From Desulfobulbaceae bacterium (GTDB lineage Bacteria; Desulfobacterota; Desulfobulbia; Desulfobulbales; Desulfobulbaceae): 19,940 nt of DNA. The stretch covers positions 1 to 19,940 of the forward strand of contig JALVAI010000385.1 of the NCBI GenBank assembly GCA_027011235.1, read 5' to 3'. The position numbers and the translations under genes are program-made. The notes beneath the pieces are model-generated. The model saw only the letters and a list, made by a program, of their open reading frames with translations, searched no databases and was not told the origin of the DNA. Positions 14,183 to 19,940 of the stretch are shown one piece after another; the stretch's first letter is position 1; each line of letters starts with the position of its first letter.

Positions 14183-17100
14183 TCAGGTTTCCAACACCTC
14201 TCGCACCGACTGGGCCAGCACCCGGTTATCAACAGGCTTGAGCAAAAATTTTCGTATGCCCAGGGTCTTGGCCCTGTCGGCATCCATGACTTCGCTGTAA
14301 CCGGTACAGAGTATAATCGGCATCTCCGGCCTTATGGCCAGTATTTCCTGTGCCAGATTGGCCCCGGTCAGATGCGGCATGGTCATATCCGTGATAACAA
14401 GATCGACCTGATCCGGGTGGCGGGTAAACCATTCCAGGGCCTGTCGACTATCAACAAAACTTGTTATCTCATATCCCAGAAAGGAAAGAAATCGTTTCAT
14501 GATTTCGACCAGTAACGGTTCATCATCGACCAGGAGGACAAGTTCGTCCCCACGGGGCAAAAGAATCTGCTCTCCTTCCTCTGCCTGCTCTTTTTCCGCT
14601 TCAACCACCGGCAGATATATATGAAAGGTTGTTCCTCGCCCGGGCTCACTGTCGACGACGATCTCCCCGCCATAACTTTTGACAATCCCATGAACAACAG
14701 ACAGTCCCAGACCAGTACCCTGGCCCTTCTTCTTGGTTGTAAAAAATGGATCAAAAATCCTATCCCGCACCTGTGGCTCCATACCAACACCGGTATCAGA
14801 GACCTCAAGATCAAGCCAGCGTCCCGGCCCCAGACAGGAAAGAGCGGCCGTGGCGTCAGAGGCAAGTTCGGAAAGGCGGACGATCATTCTTCCCTGCTCT
14901 CCAGCCATGGCCTGTTTGGCATTGGTGCAGAGATTCATCAATACCTGATGGATCTGGACCGGGTCGGCAAGAACGGAGCCACAGTCTGGATCAATGTTCT
15001 GCTGCAGATCAATGGAACTGGGCAGGGATGATCTGAGCAGTTTCAAGGCCTCTTTAATAACAAAATGTATCTTAACAGGGCGAAGTTCCTCGTCCTGTTG
15101 ACGGCTGAAGGTCAGGATCTGTCGAATCAGGTCCGTTGCCCGTTGGCCGGCGGCTACAATCTGGCTCACATCCTCACGGGCCGGATCGTCTTCGGCCAGC
15201 TGCAGATCAATCATTTCCGCATAGCCAAGAATAGCAGACAATATATTATTGAAATCATGAGCAATACCGCCGGCCAGGGTGCCAATGGCCTCCATCTTCA
15301 TGGCCTGGTTCAGCTGTTTTTTCAGTGCTACCTCCTCGGTGACATCACGCTTAACAGCCACATAATTGATAATCTCTCCTTCCTGATTGCGCACCGGCGA
15401 AATAGAGGCATCCTCTTCAAACAAGGTGCCATCTCTACGTTTATTGATAAGATGTCCTTTCCATACCCGGCCACCACGCAGGGTCTGCCACATCTCTTTA
15501 TAAAACTCCTTGTCATGGCGGCCACTTTTCAGGATACGTGGATTTTTCCCCTGTGCCTCCTCGGCGGAATAGCCGGTCATTTTTTCAAAGGCGGGGTTGA
15601 CATATTTAATTTTTCCGCTGATATCGGTTATGACAATCGTCTCCGAGGCCTGATCAATGGCGGACATAAGACGATTTTTTTCCTCCATCGCCTGCTTTCG
15701 CAGACTTATGTCCTCGACAAGGGCCATGCCACCCTGAATATTGCCGTGGCCGTCATACATGGGCGCGGTACGCGCCGAAACATGGATCGTCATCTTGCTG
15801 ACAGTGGATCGATAGGCTCCTTCCCAGTATCCCTCCTTCCCGTCCAGGGTCGCCTCCAGCACAGGCAGTACTCTCTTGTCCCGCAGCTTTCGTATATCAA
15901 ACCCGATCGTCATTTGACGATCGGCGTGCATTATTTTCAGATAATTATCATTACAGTCCGTGACCCGGAGGTCGTTGTCAAAATGAACTATCCCCATCGG
16001 CGCCCGTTCAAACAACTGCCGATACCTGGCCTCACTCTCACGTATCCTCCCCTCGATACAGCGCTGTTTCGTGACATCAAGAAGTATGCGCTGAATACTG
16101 ACAGGATTTCCCATATCATCGTGAATGATTGCAGATGAGACCTGAGTCAAGGCAATGGTACCATCGGCCTTATAAACCTCATAATCGTACCTGGCGACAG
16201 GGATTCCCTGTAAAAATAATGGATACTGCTGCTTAAAGAACTCAAGGCTTTTGGGGGTCAAAAACTCTGATACATTTCTGCCGACGATCTCTTCTGGTTC
16301 ATAACCGAATATTTTGGTGACAGCCTGATTTATAGCTAAAATTTCTCCTGACATGGTAGAGGTCAGATAGGCCAGCGGCGACTGCTCAAAAAGTGTCCGG
16401 TATTTTTCCTCAATCCGTTTCTGTTCGGTAATATCACGGCCGACAACGACAAGGGCTTTCCTCCTCCCATCGTCATGATAAAGTGGAATTTTGTAGACAT
16501 CAAACACACGGTTACTTCCATCAGCGCCAGGAATGACCTCGCTGCTTCGTGAAGGCGCCTTCCTTTGCCAGGCCAGGGCATCACTTTCCCGACAATAGGA
16601 AAACGCCTCTTTGCACAGGGGGGTAAACGCGGCCAGTTCCGCGTCGGTCTTGCCCCGGTAATTAACCCCTTCCAGGCCAAAGAGTTGCAGAGCAAATGCA
16701 TTGGCCAGCAACCAGCGTCCCTGCCCATCCTTGATACAGATAATATCGGGAATGGAATCAATAATCACCCGAAGCAGATCCCGTTTGTCCTGCAGTCTTC
16801 GCTGTTGATGCAACCGGTCACTGATATCCCGGACAACGGTAACAAAAAGAGGCTCTTTCTCCTCTTCCAACATGTTCACCTTGGCCTCAACGGGAAAACT
16901 GCGGCCATCCTTACCCAGATGCGTTCCCTGGAAAGTCATGGGCTGTTGACTCTCCATGATGCGGCGGATCATGGCCTTGCCGCCTTCAGCGGAATAGTCA
17001 CGTTCAATGTCCAGGATATTCATATCCAGGAGTTCATCACGGCAATACCCCAGGGATTTACAGGCCCGGTCGTTGACATCAACAATCCTGCCCATGGCAT

Positions 17101-17554
17101 CATGGATGAACAGGGCATCAGGAACATGGTCAACAAAACGACGGTTTCTCCGTTCACTCTGGCGAATCCGCTCTTCGGCCCGTATCCGGTCGGTAATATC
17201 TTCGCCGGTACTGAGAACTCCACAGATCGCATCCTCATCTGTGCGGACAATAGTATTATGCCAGGCAATTCTCCGCTTGCCGCCGCCCCTGGTCAAGATG
17301 GTATTCTCATGATAGAAGGGATATTCCTCCCGCCCGGTCACAATCCGGACAAAACGCTCCCGCAAAGGTTGTTGTTCTTCAGGTGCAATGAAACAGGCAT
17401 ACCAGTCCATCCCGATCAGGTCATCCTGCGAATACCCGAGCAGATCTCTGCCAACACCATTGACAAAGGAAATCCGACCCCGGGTATCCAGGGCAAGCAC
17501 GATCACCCCTATCTTGTCAAGCAGTTCCCGACTGGTAAATTTATCAATATCCAT
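14183..17554 (-). CDS. Soluble hybrid histidine kinase with six PAS domains and a receiver
   Basis: This sensor kinase of 1123 residues has no transmembrane segment or signal peptide, so it senses cytoplasmic signals. Six PAS/PAC units run in order, roughly residues 5-125, 133-255, 262-385, 386-510, 511-630 and 633-755, several ending in the usual DIT/DIS PAC motif. The HisKA domain has His766 in GGIAHDFNNILSAILGYAEM. The ATPase domain (about 865-985) has MNLCTNAKQAM, DTGVGM and GTGLGLSVVHG. A C-terminal receiver (about 1003-1120) has the acidic pair in LLVDDEP, Asp1056 in VITDMTMP and Lys in LLKPV. All catalytic residues are in place. Ligands of the PAS domains cannot be inferred. The gene starts 32 bp after the diguanylate cyclase gene and precedes the HD-GYP regulator. 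The ATG lacks a clear ribosome site, so coupling to the upstream gene is likely. Confidence 0.95.
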   Translation of the reverse strand: MDIDKFTSRELLDKIGVIVLALDTRGRISFVNGVGRDLLGYSQDDLIGMDWYACFIAPEEQQPLRERFVRIVTGREEYPFYHENTILTRGGGKRRIAWHNTIVRTDEDAICGVLSTGEDITDRIRAEERIRQSERRNRRFVDHVPDALFIHDAMGRIVDVNDRACKSLGYCRDELLDMNILDIERDYSAEGGKAMIRRIMESQQPMTFQGTHLGKDGRSFPVEAKVNMLEEEKEPLFVTVVRDISDRLHQQRRLQDKRDLLRVIIDSIPDIICIKDGQGRWLLANAFALQLFGLEGVNYRGKTDAELAAFTPLCKEAFSYCRESDALAWQRKAPSRSSEVIPGADGSNRVFDVYKIPLYHDDGRRKALVVVGRDITEQKRIEEKYRTLFEQSPLAYLTSTMSGEILAINQAVTKIFGYEPEEIVGRNVSEFLTPKSLEFFKQQYPLFLQGIPVARYDYEVYKADGTIALTQVSSAIIHDDMGNPVSIQRILLDVTKQRCIEGRIRESEARYRQLFERAPMGIVHFDNDLRVTDCNDNYLKIMHADRQMTIGFDIRKLRDKRVLPVLEATLDGKEGYWEGAYRSTVSKMTIHVSARTAPMYDGHGNIQGGMALVEDISLRKQAMEEKNRLMSAIDQASETIVITDISGKIKYVNPAFEKMTGYSAEEAQGKNPRILKSGRHDKEFYKEMWQTLRGGRVWKGHLINKRRDGTLFEEDASISPVRNQEGEIINYVAVKRDVTEEVALKKQLNQAMKMEAIGTLAGGIAHDFNNILSAILGYAEMIDLQLAEDDPAREDVSQIVAAGQRATDLIRQILTFSRQQDEELRPVKIHFVIKEALKLLRSSLPSSIDLQQNIDPDCGSVLADPVQIHQVLMNLCTNAKQAMAGEQGRMIVRLSELASDATAALSCLGPGRWLDLEVSDTGVGMEPQVRDRIFDPFFTTKKKGQGTGLGLSVVHGIVKSYGGEIVVDSEPGRGTTFHIYLPVVEAEKEQAEEGEQILLPRGDELVLLVDDEPLLVEIMKRFLSFLGYEITSFVDSRQALEWFTRHPDQVDLVITDMTMPHLTGANLAQEILAIRPEMPIILCTGYSEVMDADRAKTLGIRKFLLKPVDNRVLAQSVREVLET

Positions 17555-17586
17555 TTGCTGTTACGGCTGCACCTATCCCAGGATAT

Positions 17587-18528
17587 TCATCCACGGACTA
17601 CCATATTGCGCCCTGATTTCTTGGCCCTATACAACGCCTCGTCAACGCGTTTCAGGAGTGAATCCACAGTGTCATTCCGGGAAAAACTGGTTACGCCGAT
17701 GGAAATCGTCAGATGACAACCATCGGTAAAGGTATGGTCTGCTACATGTTTCCGTAAACGTTCTCCCATTGCATGGGCCATGTCTCCATCTGTCCGGGGC
17801 AGCAAAACCATAAACTCTTCGCCTCCCCAGCGGGCCAGGGTATCAGCCTGCCGTATGATTTCCTTGCCCAGGCGGACGACCTCCTGCAGGACCCGATCTC
17901 CGGCATCATGCCCGTACTGATCGTTGACCATTTTAAAATGATCAATATCAAACATCAGCAGGGAAAACAGTTCCCCATAACGACCGGCTCGCTGCATCTC
18001 TCTGGTCAGCAGGTCCATGAACATTCTCCGGTTATAGGCGCCGGTCAGGGGATCGGTTGTCGAAAGACGCTGCAACTCCGCTTCCGCCTGTTTAAGGGCC
18101 GTCACATCTCTATTGGTGGTCCGTCTCCCCAACCAGGTACCATCGGCGGCAAAAACCGCCTGGCACTGGTGCCAGATCCAGCGGACCTCCCCATTTTTAT
18201 GGAGAATGCGAAATGTTACCTCTGCCGGGTCGGTTGCCTTGACATAATGCCGCCGCCGATGCTCCTGAAAAATCTCAAGATCATCCGGATACACAATGGA
18301 GGTGATAAAATCCGGATCCTGGTAAAACCGCTCTCTGGAATAACCGGTTATCTCCTTGCAACTCGGCGTAATATAAATTGATTCCCCGTTGATAGCATAC
18401 CATACATCCCAGTCAACGGAAGATTCGGCCATTATTTTGAAGAGTTCTTCCTTGCGGCGCAGCTGTTCAAACCGTTGCCGCAAATCTTCACAATCCGTGT
18501 CATGTGAACATTTTTTCTTCTGACTCAA
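17587..18528 (-). CDS. PAS-GGDEF diguanylate cyclase
   Basis: This soluble protein of 313 residues makes c-di-GMP from two GTP. A short charged N-terminal helix (about residues 12-30) leads into a PAS_3-type domain (about 35-150; ITPSCKEITGYSRERF, WIWHQCQAVF, NRDVTALKQAE). The GGDEF domain occupies about 155-313. It opens with STTDPLTGAYNRRMF, has FDIDHFKMVND for metal and GTP, and the active-site loop GGEEF (residues 235-239). The inhibitory I-site R-x-x-D is intact (Arg226 to Asp229, RQAD, five residues before GGEEF), so product feedback is expected. The start is TTG at 18526-18528, supported by AGGGA at 18540-18536, seven bases upstream. It is the first gene of the minus-strand signalling operon, with a good promoter upstream. 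Confidence 0.95.
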   Translation of the reverse strand: MSQKKKCSHDTDCEDLRQRFEQLRRKEELFKIMAESSVDWDVWYAINGESIYITPSCKEITGYSRERFYQDPDFITSIVYPDDLEIFQEHRRRHYVKATDPAEVTFRILHKNGEVRWIWHQCQAVFAADGTWLGRRTTNRDVTALKQAEAELQRLSTTDPLTGAYNRRMFMDLLTREMQRAGRYGELFSLLMFDIDHFKMVNDQYGHDAGDRVLQEVVRLGKEIIRQADTLARWGGEEFMVLLPRTDGDMAHAMGERLRKHVADHTFTDGCHLTISIGVTSFSRNDTVDSLLKRVDEALYRAKKSGRNMVVRG

Positions 18529-18787
18529 TGTGTCGTCCCTGTCATACTTTTTGCTCTGTTCCGCACAACTTGTTACTTATGGTTATAACGAAATATTTGC
18601 CGCATATTTCTTATTGTACGCTGTGGAAAAAACGATGGCAAGGAATATAGAATATCGTTGGTTTGTGCAGTGTACGACCTTTCCCTTGTACAAAATACCG
18701 GTTTCGGATAGTTTCCCCTACATTGCAGATGCCTCCTCATCAGGCAGGAGAGCAAATCTATCCATTCTTTCCCACAAAGAAGCAACC
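18529..18787. other. Divergent intergenic region between the cyclase gene and rlmL
   Basis: This 259-bp region is AT-richer than its surroundings and separates divergent genes. It carries the minus-strand promoter at 18641-18613. I see no convincing + strand promoter, RNA gene or terminator. Confidence 0.5.
18613..18641 (-). promoter_or_regulatory. Sigma70-type promoter for the c-di-GMP signalling operon
   Basis: On the minus strand TTGCCA (18641-18636, five of six) and TACAAT (18618-18613, five of six) are separated by exactly 17 bp. Transcription would start near 18606, leaving about 77 nt before the TTG start of the diguanylate cyclase. It lies in the divergent gap shared with rlmL. I found no equally good + strand promoter there. 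Confidence 0.6.
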
Positions 18788-19940
18788 TTGACGACAATCA
18801 GACGCAAACGCGGCACAGCCAAAAAAGCGCCGCTCTACACCGCGACCTGCAGCGCGGGCATGGAACAACTGGTAAAAACAGAGCTCCAGGAATTTGGTGG
18901 CACCAACGTCACCACGACGCCCGGCGCCGTCTCCTGGCAGGGTAAGCTGGAAACAGCCTACCGGGCCTGTCTCTGGTCCAGGTTTTCCTCACGAATCTTG
19001 TTTGAGCTTGCAAGCTTTGACGCTCCTGACACCGATGCCCTCTACCACCAGGTGAACGCCATTGAATGGGACATGCATTTCTCGCCAACAGCCACCTTTG
19101 CCGTCTACTGCACCCTCTCGGATTCCTCCATCAGCCACAGTCATTATGCCTCCCTGCGCGTCAAGGATGCTGTTGTTGACTACTTTCGCTCGCGATCCGG
19201 AAAACGACCCAGTGTTGACGTTCTCAAACCCGATATTCGCCTCAACCTGCATCTCAGAGGGGACAGGGCAAGCCTGGCGCTTGATCTCTCTGGAGAAAGC
19301 CTGCACCGGCGCGGCTATCGGGAACAGGCCGGCCCGGCTCCGCTCAAGGAAACCCTGGCCGCCGCCATTGCCAGTCTAAGCGGGGTTGCCAACGATTTTC
19401 CTGCCGACACCATTCTGCTCGATCCCATGTGCGGCTCCGGCACCCTGCTGATCGAAGCGGCCCTGATCATAGGTGACTCGGCGCCGGGACTACAGAGAAA
19501 CGCGAAAAATTTCGGCTTTATGCACTGGAAACACCACAGCAGGAAGATATGGGAGGCCCTGGTCACCGAGGCCCTGGAGCGTGAGCAGGCGGGCCAGGCC
19601 AGGCCCTGGCCGCAGATCATCGGTTATGATGCCAACCCCCAGGCCGTGGCTGCCGCCCGCAAAAATATTGCCCGGGCCGGACTTGGCGACGACATCACCA
19701 TCAAACAGGCACAACTGGCCACACTCCATTGTCCTGGAAAAAACGGCCTTATCCTGACCAATCCGCCCTATGGCGAACGACTCTCCGAACGGGAGGCCGT
19801 CAAATATCTGTATCGTTTTTTCGGCTGTCGCTTTGCCGAAGATTTTTCCGGATGGCGGATGGGATTTTTTTCCGCCAATCCCGATCTCGCCGATCTGATT
19901 GGCCTCAAGTGGAATGGACGTTATTCACTGTATAATGGGC
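18788..19940 (+). CDS. rlmL: 23S rRNA guanine-N2 methyltransferase, N-terminal part
   Basis: The reading frame is open to the window end, so the C-terminus is missing; 384 residues are visible. The opening APLYTATCSAGMEQLVKTEL begins the THUMP-containing RNA-binding region. The Rossmann methyltransferase domain follows, with LDPMCGSGTLLIEAA for S-adenosylmethionine (Asp at residue 212), GYDANPQAVAAARKNI and the catalytic NPPYGERL (Asn at residue 325). This is the RlmL family, which makes m2G at position 2445 of E. coli 23S rRNA. Whether an RlmK domain is fused behind, as in E. coli, cannot be seen. The start is uncertain. The frame is open back to an ATG at 18635, but that stretch overlaps the opposing promoter, has rare codons (ATA, AGA, CTA) and is unlike the family. 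I chose TTG at 18788, 13 codons before the conserved region. Confidence 0.85.
   Translation, partial: MTTIRRKRGTAKKAPLYTATCSAGMEQLVKTELQEFGGTNVTTTPGAVSWQGKLETAYRACLWSRFSSRILFELASFDAPDTDALYHQVNAIEWDMHFSPTATFAVYCTLSDSSISHSHYASLRVKDAVVDYFRSRSGKRPSVDVLKPDIRLNLHLRGDRASLALDLSGESLHRRGYREQAGPAPLKETLAAAIASLSGVANDFPADTILLDPMCGSGTLLIEAALIIGDSAPGLQRNAKNFGFMHWKHHSRKIWEALVTEALEREQAGQARPWPQIIGYDANPQAVAAARKNIARAGLGDDITIKQAQLATLHCPGKNGLILTNPPYGERLSEREAVKYLYRFFGCRFAEDFSGWRMGFFSANPDLADLIGLKWNGRYSLYNG

Noticed and set aside
15065..17716. Long + strand open frames opposite the hybrid kinase (15065-16138 and 16565-17716)
   Set aside because: They are antisense to a kinase with complete motifs and show no recognisable domains or signal peptides. 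They arise from codon bias on the opposite strand.
18671..18692. TGTAC-N12-GTACA inverted repeat in the divergent region
   Set aside because: Five-base arms are expected by chance and no further symmetry surrounds them.
18635..18787. N-terminal extension of rlmL to the ATG at 18635
   Set aside because: The added 51 residues are unlike the family, use rare codons and overlap the -35 of the opposing promoter. It is kept only as an alternative start.

Overview
The window looks like bacterial chromosome from an anaerobe of the Desulfobacterota, probably near the Desulfobulbales. That placement is an inference from gene content: an AhbD-like heme radical SAM enzyme, a bacteriohemerythrin, very large multi-PAS kinases and c-di-GMP enzymes. 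No rRNA or other phylogenetic marker is complete here. Coding density is high. I see no transposase, integrase, phage gene, CRISPR array or tRNA.

Layout. (1) Positions 1-2257, + strand: the C-terminal part of an AhbD/NirJ-like radical SAM-SPASM protein, a 136-bp array of seventeen 8-bp repeats, hemE, and an HD-domain protein 6 bp after hemE. (2) 2347-6052, + strand: a single-PAS protein closely followed by an RNase Z-like metallo-beta-lactamase protein, then a sigma70-type promoter, a VWA-like/OmpA envelope protein and a beta-CASP RNA-processing nuclease. (3) 6121-12436, + strand: a strong 13-bp hairpin, a promoter with a leader of about 180 nt, then a tripartite RND efflux set (outer membrane factor, membrane fusion protein, inner-membrane permease). 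A cluster of REP/BIME-like hairpins and an extended -10 motif separate the fusion protein from the permease. (4) 12455-12850, + strand: a bacteriohemerythrin with all seven iron ligands. (5) 18641-12884, - strand: a promoter followed by a PAS-GGDEF diguanylate cyclase, a soluble hybrid histidine kinase with six PAS domains, and a REC-HD-GYP response regulator. (6) 18788 to the window end, + strand: the start of rlmL, a 23S rRNA methyltransferase, diverging from the signalling operon.

How the parts work together. The first block serves tetrapyrrole synthesis and the third is an export machine spanning both membranes. The fifth is a self-contained c-di-GMP circuit in which synthesis (GGEEF), sensing and phosphotransfer (PAS/HisKA/REC) and probable breakdown (HD-GYP) are encoded together. 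I found no clearly new multi-gene system. The least explained features are the RARCGTTT octamer array beside hemE and the hairpin cluster inside the efflux operon.
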